Of a stretch of DNA of 58,771 nt, positions 17,449-26,091 are shown piece by piece. This stretch comes from CAZBSE01 sp964494385 (lineage in GTDB: Bacteria > Actinomycetota > Humimicrobiia > Humimicrobiales > Humimicrobiaceae), in the NCBI GenBank assembly GCA_964494385.1, contig CAZBSE010000009.1, forward strand, positions 1 to 58,771, written 5' to 3'. Under the pieces are notes generated by a model. The model did no database searches, was not told where the DNA came from, and saw only the letters and a list, made by a program, of their open reading frames with translations. The first letter of the stretch is position 1; each line of letters begins with the position of its first letter. The position numbers and the translations under genes are program-made.

Positions 17449-19755
17449 ATGGTTATTGAATCAAATAAAAAAAGTCATTCAAACATATGCATAGTAAGTT
17501 ATGACATTATTGGTAAAAATATGGCCGGTCCCGGCATAAGGTTTTATGAATTTGCCAAGATTTTGTCCAATTATCTTGATGTTACTTTGGCAACTCCCAA
17601 CAAAATAGATATTGATACCGAGGGCTTTAAGACCAGGCAATACAAGTTAGGAAATTATAAGAGTCTGCAGAGGTACACTGATAAAGCGGATATCATATTG
17701 ATCCAGGGGCATATTCTTTATTATTTTCCTTTTTTAAAAAATTTTAAGGGGAAAATCATTGTAGATCTTTATAATCCTTTCAATTTAGAGAGCCTGGAAA
17801 TGTTCAGGGAAAGTGATATGACCGAGAGGATAAGAATTGATAAAAATAATTTGAATATATTGAAGCTGCAGCTTACAATTGGTGATTTCTTTATCTGTGC
17901 CAGCGAGAAACAAAGGGATTACTGGATCGGAATGTTAAATGCTATGGGTAGAATAAACCCATATAATTATGACTCCGACAGAACCTTGAGAAGTCTTATA
18001 GATATCGTACCTTCCGGAATGCCATCCCATCCTCCTGTCCGCTCTAATTTGTCCGTAAGAGATATAATCCCCAGCATTAAAGAAGAAGACAATATAATTC
18101 TATGGGGAGGCGGAATATGGAACTGGCTGGATCCCATTACCGCCATTAAGGCATTATGGGAAATTACCAGGAGCAATAAGAATATAAAAATGATATTTAT
18201 GGGAATCAAACATCCGGATCCCAAGCTTCCTGAAATGAAGAAATGCATAGAAGCAATAAAATTATCCAGAGAGCTGGATTTATATGAAAAGGATGTGTTC
18301 TTTAATGAATGGACCCCATATGATTTAAGGCAGACATTCCTGCTGGACTCAGATGCGGGCCTATCAATCCATCAGGAAAGGATTGAAACCGAATTTTCCT
18401 ATAGAACCAGGGTTATTGATTATATATGGGCAAGGCTTCCGATAATAACCACAGAAGGAGATTCCATAGCCAAAATGGTAAAAATTGAAAATATCGGTGA
18501 GGTGGTAAAATACGAAAGCACGCATCAGCTGGCAAGGTTCATGGAGAGCATGGCTGTTAATAAAAGTTTAAAGGAAATTTACAGAAAGAATTTAAGCAAG
18601 ATTGCCCCCAGATTTTATTGGGAGAATGTAACCAAACCACTGGTGAAATATTGTGTTAAGCCGCATTATGCAGTGGATAAAAGAAAAATGATCGAATTGG
18701 TTAACCTACAGAACAGCAAGATTTCAAAAATTGTAAAGGATAATTTCGAAGGCTGTACCAATGTTTTAAATATAACCTCAAATAAGTCAAGGGATAAGAA
18801 TATAATAGATGAAGCTGATGTAGGGAAGGTGTTCTGGCTGGAAATGCATGAAGATATTGCAGAGGTGGAGGATGATGAAAGCAGATTAGATAAGATAGGA
18901 ATACTGAAATCAAGAATAACTGAAAGAACCAGGTTTGATGGTATTATCCTGAATAATGTTTTTTCCAGAATTACTCCAAAATTTTTCTATGACCTGGCCA
19001 ATGTACTTTCATCAAAGTTAAGGCAGGACGGCTTGCTGTTTTTTTCAATTCCTGAAAAGAGAGGACTTCATAAGCTTTTGGGGGAGGGTAAGAGAGACAA
19101 CAAGCTTGACGGAAGAATTGATGATTTCACCATTGAATACATATTGAAGAATGCCAGATTTAAGATTATGGATAAAGGAATATGGGATAAGATTGATTAC
19201 AGGTCGATGAATAATGCTGAAGATGAAATTAGCGACATTTATGGTAAAAATGAGTTAATGGAGCTTTTTGAGATAAAGCTGAGTAAAGAGGATTTCAATG
19301 ATTTAAAACTTTTAAGCAGATTCGATATCCTGGATTCTGAAGAATTGAGTAAAAGCAGTAACATAAAAGGAAAACTGCGTAAATATATATATTTCCTGAC
19401 CAGTATGTATTTTGAGAATTTAAGGAAAAGTTATAATGAATCACTAAAATCCATTAACAATAATATTCAGATTCAAATAAACAGGGAAATAAATGAATTA
19501 AATCGCAAGAACCGCGAAAGGCTGATTCTGATATATTTTGATATATTTCAAGCCCTTGATAAGGAAATAAAAAGCCTGGGTTACGACATCGGCAATTTAA
19601 GAGAAATTTTAGGGGACTTTAAGCCCAGAAGCAGATCAGGCCTTAATATAGATATTGATCAGAAGCTTGAAATATTGCTTCGGGGCCTGGAGAATATTGA
19701 CAGAATAATGGGGCTTACTGTTTCTAATAAATATTATCTGGCAAAAAAAACATAA
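17449..19755 (+). CDS. Multidomain GT4-type glycosyltransferase with degenerate methyltransferase-like domain and helical tail
   Basis: A 768-residue protein. Residues about 10-400 are a GT-B glycosyltransferase: MAGPGIRFYEFAKIL at the N-terminus, the second domain from IILWGGGIWNWLDP, then FFNEWTPYDLRQ and an ERIETEFSYRTRVIDYIWA donor-binding region. Residues about 425-570 resemble a Rossmann methyltransferase (VLNITSNKS in place of a clean GxGxG loop, DGIILNNVFSRI, LRQDGLLFFSIP) but key SAM-loop glycines are missing. The last 150 residues are largely helical and could form a coiled coil. The stop codon falls on the last bases before an assembly gap; the collapsed sequence on the far side repeats the same end, so the stop is probably genuine. 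Confidence 0.8.
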   Translation: MVIESNKKSHSNICIVSYDIIGKNMAGPGIRFYEFAKILSNYLDVTLATPNKIDIDTEGFKTRQYKLGNYKSLQRYTDKADIILIQGHILYYFPFLKNFKGKIIVDLYNPFNLESLEMFRESDMTERIRIDKNNLNILKLQLTIGDFFICASEKQRDYWIGMLNAMGRINPYNYDSDRTLRSLIDIVPSGMPSHPPVRSNLSVRDIIPSIKEEDNIILWGGGIWNWLDPITAIKALWEITRSNKNIKMIFMGIKHPDPKLPEMKKCIEAIKLSRELDLYEKDVFFNEWTPYDLRQTFLLDSDAGLSIHQERIETEFSYRTRVIDYIWARLPIITTEGDSIAKMVKIENIGEVVKYESTHQLARFMESMAVNKSLKEIYRKNLSKIAPRFYWENVTKPLVKYCVKPHYAVDKRKMIELVNLQNSKISKIVKDNFEGCTNVLNITSNKSRDKNIIDEADVGKVFWLEMHEDIAEVEDDESRLDKIGILKSRITERTRFDGIILNNVFSRITPKFFYDLANVLSSKLRQDGLLFFSIPEKRGLHKLLGEGKRDNKLDGRIDDFTIEYILKNARFKIMDKGIWDKIDYRSMNNAEDEISDIYGKNELMELFEIKLSKEDFNDLKLLSRFDILDSEELSKSSNIKGKLRKYIYFLTSMYFENLRKSYNESLKSINNNIQIQINREINELNRKNRERLILIYFDIFQALDKEIKSLGYDIGNLREILGDFKPRSRSGLNIDIDQKLEILLRGLENIDRIMGLTVSNKYYLAKKT

Positions 19756-19910
19756 NNNNNNNNNNNNNNNNNNNNNNNNNNNNNNNNNNNNNNNNNNNNN
19801 NNNNNNNNNNNNNNNNNNNNNNNNNNNNNNNNNNNNNNNNNNNNNNNNNNNNNNNCAGAATAATGGGGCTTACTGTTTCTAATAAATATTATCTGGCAAA
19901 AAAAACATAA
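19701..19910. other. Assembly gap (100 N) flanked by an identical 55-base repeat
   Basis: N fills 19756-19855. The 55 bases before it (19701-19755) and after it (19856-19910) are identical. This is what an unmerged contig overlap looks like, so the true gap is probably -55 and no sequence is missing. The 120 bases after the repeat hold no recognised feature. Confidence 0.85.
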
Positions 19911-20030
19911 ATTTTAATTTTATGGCTGAGAAATAAACTGCATCTTTTAGTTGTTGCGTTTATAAAAAATACAGGAAAATTTATAATTTCAGGATAGCAG
20001 TATTTCAGTTAGGGTAAGGTGAGGTATTAA

Positions 20031-21440
20031 TTGACGCAGGATGATGATCCTTTAATATCAGTTATTACTGTAAATTTTAACGGCAGAAAATTTTTAAATA
20101 AACTCTTCAGTTCCATACTCAATCTCAATTATTCGCCTGAAAAACTTCAAGTAATAATGGTAGACAATAATTCTATGGATGGTTCTGTAAGATTCGTAAA
20201 AAAGAAATTTCCACAGGTAGAGATAATCTCCCTGAAAGAAAACAAGGGCTATGCTGGGGGAAATAATGAAGGATTTAAACATTCAAAAGGCAGATATATA
20301 GCCCTGATTAATAATGATTGCGTAGTCGACCAAAACTGGCTGTGTGAGATGATATCTATTTTTAAACAATCTGCTGATAATTCTAGAATAGGGGCGGTAG
20401 GCTCCAAGGTTGTTTTCTATTATCAGTATCTGCCTCTTCAGATGATTACAAGCAGTAAAAATGGAAGCGGAGCTTATAACAGTAAAAAATCCAGAAGATT
20501 GGGCATTAAAGTATATGATGTAATAGTGGGAGATGCTGAAAGTAATAACGGCGAAGGCGCTGTCTTAAATGAAAGTATCAAGTATCTTGACGGTTTCTAT
20601 CCCCAGGAAACAGATGAGAACGGGGAAAACTACCGTTGGACAAGGGATAGTGCGATAATGGCTTTACCAATAGAAAATATAAGTAAGGATATGGATCTTC
20701 AGTTCAAGGTATCGTCATATCTATCACCCAATAATTTACAGCTGGTAGCAGGTGAGGAAATAATCGGAGATATAAAAGTTTCAAGAAAAGCTAAAATCAT
20801 AAGACTTAAGATTCCAAAAAAATTTTTTTCTTACAGAAAGGATATTATCAATAGCTGCGGGATAAAAATAAACAGATCTTTTTACAGCATGGATAGAGGT
20901 TTTGAAAGTTTTGATGAAGGGCAGTACAGCAGAGTTGAAGAAGTCTTTGGCCTTAGCGGGAGCAGTTTCATTATGGACAGGAAGATGTTAGAAGATATTG
21001 GTTGTTTTAATGGCAGCTTTTTCACGTATTATGAAGATATTGACTTATTCTGGAGATCCAGGCTGGCCGGCTGGAAAAATTTCTTTACGCCGAAATCATT
21101 AGTAAGGCATTTTCATTGCGGTACCAGTAAAGAATGGTCCCACAATTTTATTTACTATGTAGTTAAAAACAGGCTGCTTATGATTTTCAGGTGCGGCTGG
21201 ACGCTTTTATTCGTCAGGAGTTATGCGGCATTTGTGCTTTCAAATATAATAAATGTTATAAGTTATATGACAGGGATGCTGAAGGGCAGAAGACAAAATA
21301 GAATTGACATCCCTATCAGGATTAAAATTTTCTTTGAGCTCTTTTATTTATTCCCCCGCAATTTACCGGATAGAATTAAAATAAGAAGAAATAATAAGAT
21401 CCAGGATAAAAGTATCAAGAGCTGGATGAAGAATTTTTAA
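20031..21440 (+). CDS. GT2 glycosyltransferase with a large inserted beta-rich domain
   Basis: A 469-residue protein. The N-terminal GT-A part shows VITVNFNG, VDNNSMDGS, NKGYAGGNNEG and INNDC (DxD equivalent). The acceptor half resumes with SGSSFIMDRKMLEDIG and YYEDIDLFWRSRLAGW, then RHFHCGTS. Between them, at about 140-310, sits an insertion with SRRLGIKVYDV, GFYPQE, YRWT and alternating strands, resembling a carbohydrate-binding-like beta-sandwich. A related module occurs in the next gene. Start is TTG 20031, with AGGTGAGG upstream. The family is rhamnosyltransferase-like; substrate unknown. Confidence 0.82.
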   Translation: MTQDDDPLISVITVNFNGRKFLNKLFSSILNLNYSPEKLQVIMVDNNSMDGSVRFVKKKFPQVEIISLKENKGYAGGNNEGFKHSKGRYIALINNDCVVDQNWLCEMISIFKQSADNSRIGAVGSKVVFYYQYLPLQMITSSKNGSGAYNSKKSRRLGIKVYDVIVGDAESNNGEGAVLNESIKYLDGFYPQETDENGENYRWTRDSAIMALPIENISKDMDLQFKVSSYLSPNNLQLVAGEEIIGDIKVSRKAKIIRLKIPKKFFSYRKDIINSCGIKINRSFYSMDRGFESFDEGQYSRVEEVFGLSGSSFIMDRKMLEDIGCFNGSFFTYYEDIDLFWRSRLAGWKNFFTPKSLVRHFHCGTSKEWSHNFIYYVVKNRLLMIFRCGWTLLFVRSYAAFVLSNIINVISYMTGMLKGRRQNRIDIPIRIKIFFELFYLFPRNLPDRIKIRRNNKIQDKSIKSWMKNF

Positions 21441-21451
21441 CAGGAACTTTT

Positions 21452-23104
21452 ATGAAAAAGATTGGCATTTATGACAGGTACTTATCGACAGCCGGAGGCG
21501 GGGAGCGATATAGCTGCAAGATTGCAGAAGTTCTGTCTGAACAAAAAGAATTCAGTGTAGATTTAATCACAGATATATTTGCTGATTTAAAAGAAATCTC
21601 CGGAAAGCTTAACCTTGATCTGGACAGGGTAAATCTGAACATATTCCCTTTTATATCGGGAGATTATGCTGAAAAGATTACAAGGAAATATGACTTGTTT
21701 ATTAATGCCACATATCTGAGTTCGCTTCATGCATATGGTAAAAAAAATATATATTTATGTTATTTTCCGACCCCTTTTGATATTGATTTTAAATTTATTC
21801 ATAGATTTTTACTGTTTTTTTTAAGGATACCGGCAGCATGGCTATTTAGGTTTTCAGACAAATTGCTGGGAGGCTTCAATGAAGTAGAAATAATCGAGGG
21901 TTTATATGAACCAAAAAGATTTATGCTGGGAAGGGGCAGCTGGAGCAGCGGAAGAGTAGTTCTGATTGTAAAAAAAACAGGCATACCCTTAAAGCTGGGT
22001 TTTAAAAATCCTAAGGTAAGCGGTTTGGATCAGATGAATGTAAGTATTGACGTGCTGGGAACCGGACCGGGAGATAAAAATCTTTTATATAACAGGCAGA
22101 TCAGGCTGCCAAAGGGGGTAAAGCGGATCGTTGAGATCCCGGCAAATTTTAACAGGAAATATTATAAGGTTCTGATCTCATCCGGTACGTTTGTCCCGCT
22201 GGACACCGGCAGTGATTCCAGAGATTCAAGAAAGCTTGGGGTAGCGGTTTATGACTGCAGAAAAATGAAATTTTTTAAAAGGATCCTGCTTAAAATTTTT
22301 GGGTATATTCCTTTATTTCTTATAACTTTTCCCAGAAATTTAAAGTTTCTGGAGACTTACCATAAAATAATTGCCATATCGGAATATTCTAAAAAATGGA
22401 TAGAGAAATTATGGGGCAAGAAGAGTACCGTCCTGTTTCCGCCTGTAGATATAGATAATTTTAAAACAGCTGCTAAGGAAAAAATTATTTTAAGCGTGGG
22501 AAGATTTTTCCCGGAGCACCACAATAAAAAACAGCTTGAACTGGCCATAGTATTTAAAGAGATGCTGGAGATGTACCCGGATTATATGAAGGGCTATACT
22601 TTATATCTGGTGGGGGGAGTGGATAGAAAACCCGACCACCTGGATTATGTGGAGAAGATAAGAGCCGTGAGCAGGGATTGCCCTATAAAAATAATTACCA
22701 ATATAGAATGGGTGAAGCTGGTAGAGCTTTTTGCCAGGTCATACATTTTCTGGCATGCTTCGGGAATGGGTGAGGATGAGAAAACTCATCCCGAGAAATT
22801 TGAACATTTCGGGATAACCACTGTAGAAGCAATGGCGGCCGGGTGCATTCCCGTGGTTATCAGCGAGGGAGGGCAGAGAGAGATTATAAGTAACGGGCAT
22901 GATGGATTTTTATTTAAAAACTGGCAGGAGCTAAAAGCCATTACACTGGATATAATACGCGGTAAAGTGGATATAAAGGGAATCAAAGAAAATGCGGCCA
23001 AAAGTTGCAGAAGATTCTCAAATTTGAATTTCAAGAGAAACCTGCTGCTAATAGTCGGAAACCTTATTAAAAAAGAGACAGGGAATAAACAACCGGTGGT
23101 ATGA
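21452..23104 (+). CDS. GT4 glycosyltransferase with an inserted beta-rich domain
   Basis: A 550-residue GT-B enzyme. The N-terminal half starts GIYDRYLSTAGGGERY, as in ALG11/WbaZ-like mannosyltransferases, and CYFPTPFD follows. The donor domain begins around ILSVGRFFPEHHNKKQ and ends with EKFEHFGITTVEAMAAGCIPVVI, the E-x7-E type nucleotide-sugar motif, then GGQREII. Residues about 145-285 are an insertion (GLYEPK, SWSSGRVVL, SSGTFVPLD, SRKLGVAVYD) related to that of the previous gene. It likely transfers mannose or a related sugar from a GDP or UDP donor. It starts 11 bases after the previous stop. Confidence 0.85.
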   Translation: MKKIGIYDRYLSTAGGGERYSCKIAEVLSEQKEFSVDLITDIFADLKEISGKLNLDLDRVNLNIFPFISGDYAEKITRKYDLFINATYLSSLHAYGKKNIYLCYFPTPFDIDFKFIHRFLLFFLRIPAAWLFRFSDKLLGGFNEVEIIEGLYEPKRFMLGRGSWSSGRVVLIVKKTGIPLKLGFKNPKVSGLDQMNVSIDVLGTGPGDKNLLYNRQIRLPKGVKRIVEIPANFNRKYYKVLISSGTFVPLDTGSDSRDSRKLGVAVYDCRKMKFFKRILLKIFGYIPLFLITFPRNLKFLETYHKIIAISEYSKKWIEKLWGKKSTVLFPPVDIDNFKTAAKEKIILSVGRFFPEHHNKKQLELAIVFKEMLEMYPDYMKGYTLYLVGGVDRKPDHLDYVEKIRAVSRDCPIKIITNIEWVKLVELFARSYIFWHASGMGEDEKTHPEKFEHFGITTVEAMAAGCIPVVISEGGQREIISNGHDGFLFKNWQELKAITLDIIRGKVDIKGIKENAAKSCRRFSNLNFKRNLLLIVGNLIKKETGNKQPVV

Positions 23105-24076
23105 TTGGATATTAGTATAATAATTGTAAGTTATAACAGCCTGAATTTTATAAAAAGCTGCATAAGCAGTATCAGGAACAACATTGATAAAAATAGTAAA
23201 AAAAACGAATTAAGCTATGAAATACTTGTTGTGGACAATAATTCCGGTGATGGAAGCAAAGGGTACCTGAAGAAACAGGCCAGTGAGTATAATAATTTTT
23301 ATTTGATTACAAATAAGGATAATCTGGGCTTTTCAAGGGCTTCCAATATGGGAGCGTTGAAGGCAAAAGGCAAACATCTGTTATTTTTAAATCCTGATAC
23401 TAGATTTCTGACAGGTTATCTTGGAGATTTAATTGATTTTTACGACAGGAGCGCTAAAAAGGACAGGATAGGAACGGTTGGAGTAAAACTTTTAAATCCG
23501 GATGGGGCCCTGCAGTTAAGTTCCAGGTCTTTCCCAACATTAGCCAGGCAATTTTATGAGAGTTATTTTTTATACAGGATATTTAAAAAAAGCCGTATTT
23601 TCGGTTCTTATTTCCTGAGCTGGTGGGACCATAAAGATAAAAGGGAAGTAGATTGGGTATCAGGCTCATTTATGTTCATAAAAAAAGATTATTTCATGGA
23701 AGTCGGAATGTTTGATGAGGATTATTTTATGTATAGTGAAGACAGCGATCTCTGCCTGAAATTGAACAGAAAAGATTTTAAGAATTATTATTTCCCTCAT
23801 TTTGTCATAAAACACGCTGATAGCGGTATTGCTTCCGGAGATATGGCTGAAAGGGAGGCAGAGATCTGGAAAAGCAGAAGGCTGTATTTTAAGAAAAATT
23901 ATTCAACAGCTCACGGGTGGTGTTTAAGTTTTATTTATTTAACCGGAGTTTTAAACAGAATTCTACTGTTTGCTGTTCTATCCGTATTTAAGCAGGATAC
24001 TGAAGACAGAGCCAGGCTTTTAATGCTTATTAAGGTTTTGAAATTATATTTTAAAGGTAAAAAACGTGCGGCTTAA
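23105..24076 (+). CDS. GT2 glycosyltransferase, rhamnosyltransferase-like
   Basis: A 323-residue GT-A enzyme with SIIIVSYNS, VDNNSGDGS, NLGFSRASNMG, FLNPDTR (metal site), VDWVSGSFMFIKK and YSEDSDLCLKL (acceptor ED motif). It closely resembles the GT2 at 32381 (same VDWVSGS and ENYFMYxED spacing), so the two are paralogues separated by the trp operon. TTG 23105 follows the preceding TGA directly with no gap. A single hydrophobic span near residue 280 may associate it with the membrane. Confidence 0.86.
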   Translation: MDISIIIVSYNSLNFIKSCISSIRNNIDKNSKKNELSYEILVVDNNSGDGSKGYLKKQASEYNNFYLITNKDNLGFSRASNMGALKAKGKHLLFLNPDTRFLTGYLGDLIDFYDRSAKKDRIGTVGVKLLNPDGALQLSSRSFPTLARQFYESYFLYRIFKKSRIFGSYFLSWWDHKDKREVDWVSGSFMFIKKDYFMEVGMFDEDYFMYSEDSDLCLKLNRKDFKNYYFPHFVIKHADSGIASGDMAEREAEIWKSRRLYFKKNYSTAHGWCLSFIYLTGVLNRILLFAVLSVFKQDTEDRARLLMLIKVLKLYFKGKKRAA

Positions 24077-25145
24077 AGATAAGAAAAGGACCATACTTTC
24101 AAATGTTAGTTTTATAACCACTATCTTCAACGAAGAAGAAAATATTGAGGCATTCCTTAAAAGTCTGATGGAGCAGACCTGCCTGCCCCATGAAATAATT
24201 ATGGTTGAAGGTGGTTCAAAAGACAAGACATTTGATATTGCACAGGATTTTTTCAAAAAAAGAGCCCTTCGGAAGAATAATGGTTTTAAAACGATATTAA
24301 ACGGCAGAAGGAGCAAAATAAAGGAATCTAAAAATAATACTCCTGCCATAAGTGTCAGGCTGATAAAAGATACCGGTGCAAATATTTCACAGGGAAGGAA
24401 TAATGCCATAAAAAATACTACAGGCGAAATTATCTGTGTAAGCGATGCAGGCTGCATCCTGGATAAAAACTGGCTAAAGGAAATTACTGCTTTCCATAGT
24501 GATAACTCATGCATTGTGATCGGGGGCTTGAGCCTCCCATTTTGCCGGAATTTCCTGCAGAAGTGCCTTGCTGCCTGCATCATGCCTTCCGAAAAGGAAA
24601 TAAAAGCTAAAGAATATATGCCTTCGTCCAGGAATATCAGCTTTAAGAAGAAAATATGGGCCGATGCGGGCGGTTACCCCGAAGATATGGATTATGGCGA
24701 GGATATGAAGTTTAATTTTAATGTAAGAACTGCAGGCTACAGGATAAGATTTAATCCAGGAGCTGTTGTGTACTGGAAAATGAGGGAAAATAACCTGCAG
24801 GTATTCAGGCAATTTTTCAGATACGCAAAAGGCGATGCTTCCGGCAGAATGTATCCGAAGCGTCATATTATAAGATTTACTTCGTTTGCGGTGTTTATAA
24901 TTATTCTACTTGGTATATTTTACCTCAGCAAATGGATACTGGTCATATTAATACCTCTTTTCGGAGCTTATGTTTTTAAGCCCTATAGAAGGTTGATAAA
25001 AAATTCAAACTTTATGGGGAGCTGCAGGTTAACCGGAGCTGGAATATTTCTGTCAATCCTATTTATACCTCTCTTGCTGCTGCAGATTGATTTTTCAAAA
25101 ATGTGCGGTTATTTATACGGTCTTCTAAGAAATATTATACAATAA
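24066..25145 (+). CDS. GT2 glycosyltransferase with C-terminal membrane spans
   Basis: A 359-residue protein with SFITTIFNEEENI, MVEGGSKDKT (in place of the usual DDxS), SQGRNNAI, CVSDAGC as the metal motif, and GGYPEDMDYGEDMKF on the acceptor side. Three hydrophobic stretches after residue 275 anchor it. The start is GTG 24066, 11 bases inside the end of the previous gene, with AAAGGT upstream. It closes the run of glycosyltransferases; the next 228 bases are extremely AT-rich and hold candidate promoters (for example TATAAT at 25213-25218) for the following antitoxin-like gene. Confidence 0.85.
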   Translation: MRLKDKKRTILSNVSFITTIFNEEENIEAFLKSLMEQTCLPHEIIMVEGGSKDKTFDIAQDFFKKRALRKNNGFKTILNGRRSKIKESKNNTPAISVRLIKDTGANISQGRNNAIKNTTGEIICVSDAGCILDKNWLKEITAFHSDNSCIVIGGLSLPFCRNFLQKCLAACIMPSEKEIKAKEYMPSSRNISFKKKIWADAGGYPEDMDYGEDMKFNFNVRTAGYRIRFNPGAVVYWKMRENNLQVFRQFFRYAKGDASGRMYPKRHIIRFTSFAVFIIILLGIFYLSKWILVILIPLFGAYVFKPYRRLIKNSNFMGSCRLTGAGIFLSILFIPLLLLQIDFSKMCGYLYGLLRNIIQ

Positions 25146-25373
25146 AAATATAATATTCAAATAAGTATTCATAAGTATTTAAAAAAGTCTTTAATTATTT
25201 TAAAATTTGTTTTATAATATAAATAAAAATATATAATTTAATCATTTTATTATAGATATTTTTAATTAAATATGAGATAATAATAAAAATTGATTATTAA
25301 ATATATTGTAAAAGCTAATAAAAAATTAAATAATAAGTATTTTAACGAATAAATGTTACTTAAGGAGTGAGAA

Positions 25374-25598
25374 ATGGCTTACGATGATGAGGTTAAAAAA
25401 ATTGATACTAATGAGTTAAGGGTTAACCTTACCAAGTATTTAACTGAGAATTTGGGAGATACCATATTCATAACAAGGTATAACCGACTGGTAGCAGAAC
25501 TTAGAGTATATACTGAAGAAACCAGAAGAAAAACTGAGCTCAGGATTGCAAAGAAAATGCTTGAAGCTGCTGAAAGAGAAAAAAAACATAAAAAATAG
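25374..25598 (+). CDS. Phd/YefM-type antitoxin-like protein, orphan
   Basis: A 74-residue protein whose first half matches the Phd/YefM DNA-binding antitoxin fold: IDTNELRVNLTKYL, then IFITRYNRLVAEL (the ITRxGKPVA position of the family). The second half is a charged helix rich in Lys, Arg and Glu. An AAGGAG ribosome site sits 7 bases before ATG 25374. No toxin gene (Doc, RelE or PIN) lies on either side: the preceding gene is a glycosyltransferase and the next 493 bases lead into the trp operon. It may be a solitary regulator or antitoxin remnant. Confidence 0.7.
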   Translation: MAYDDEVKKIDTNELRVNLTKYLTENLGDTIFITRYNRLVAELRVYTEETRRKTELRIAKKMLEAAEREKKHKK

Positions 25599-25695
25599 CA
25601 TATTACCCTAAATTATTTGTTATTGGTAAAAATATAAATTTTTAAATAAACTAGGGATCCATAATAGAGTCAAGTAAGAAATTAACGCAGGGTGT

Positions 25696-25723
25696 TTGAC
25701 TTAGCATATAATTATGCTAATAT
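25696..25723 (+). promoter_or_regulatory. Candidate trp operon promoter
   Basis: TTGACT (25696-25701) and TAATAT (25718-25723) are spaced by 16 bases; a shifted -10 reading, TATAAG at 25721-25726, is also possible. Transcription would start near 25730, leaving a leader of about 360 bases before trpE. The stretch 25599-25695 upstream shows nothing recognisable. Confidence 0.6.
25701..25720. promoter_or_regulatory. Palindromic candidate operator between the promoter boxes
   Basis: Arms TTAGCATA and TATGCTAA are perfect 8-base inverted repeats around a 4-base centre (TAAT). The palindrome fills the space between the -35 and -10 boxes, an ideal place for a dimeric repressor to block RNA polymerase. 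Which repressor binds is not known; it does not contain the CTAG half-site arrangement of the enterobacterial TrpR operator. Confidence 0.5.
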
Positions 25724-25771
25724 AAGTAAAATTCCAAAAAGCCGGTTTTAATAAATATTCCGAGAAGATCA

Positions 25772-25864
25772 ATGAATTTTTATAAACAGAAATATGATTC
25801 TATTAAAAAGCTGATTAGCATGCTCCTCTGGCTAAAAGATAATTCCTGCTGGCAAAGTTTATAA
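25772..25864 (+). CDS. trpL: trp leader peptide, 30 aa with two Trp codons
   Basis: A 30-codon frame from ATG 25772 to TAA 25864 lies between the promoter and the terminator in front of trpE. It has TGG codons at positions 20 (25829-25831) and 27 (25850-25852), close to its end. A GAGAAG ribosome site is at 25762-25767. The second Trp codon directly follows AATTCCTG (25841-25848), which can pair with 25877-25884. This is the classical layout of a ribosome-mediated attenuator: stalling at the Trp codons when charged tRNA-Trp is scarce frees the downstream segment. The symbol is given by analogy. Confidence 0.65.
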   Translation: MNFYKQKYDSIKKLISMLLWLKDNSCWQSL

Positions 25865-25948
25865 GAGCTGGGCTGATGGGAATTTGTTACCTCTCCTGAT
25901 AATTTTTCTGTATATTAAATTTATATCAATAAATAAAAACCAATAATT

Positions 25949-26013
25949 AAAGAGTATTTCCATAAAGTCTAAGCAAAACAGAAGATTTTAGCGGAAATAC
26001 TCTTTTTATTTTA
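25949..26013 (+). terminator. Attenuator terminator upstream of trpE
   Basis: A 13-bp perfect stem (25949-25961 with 25993-26005) encloses a 31-base loop and runs into a T-rich tract to about 26013. The left arm can instead pair with GGGAA at 25878-25882 and the TTACCTCT segment ending at 25894, an antiterminator, and that segment can in turn pair with 25841-25848 inside the leader peptide frame. No energies were calculated. Confidence 0.75.
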
Positions 26014-26091
26014 TAAAGGATCAGGTAAGGGAGAAGTTCATAAATTAACAGATTAAAATTTTAGTTAAAAGTTTTATAAAGGCAGGATATT

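Noticed and set aside
19756..19855. The 55-base repeat around the N run as a biological direct repeat
   Set aside because: Repeats hug the gap exactly on both sides and a second gap shows the same pattern, so assembly overlap explains it better.
25599..26091. T-box riboswitch upstream of trpE
   Set aside because: No T-box core motif (AGGGTGG...) was found; the leader peptide with Trp codons and terminator explains the region.
25374..26091. A toxin gene paired with the Phd-like protein
   Set aside because: No open frame of toxin size or motif lies on either strand between 25598 and trpE.
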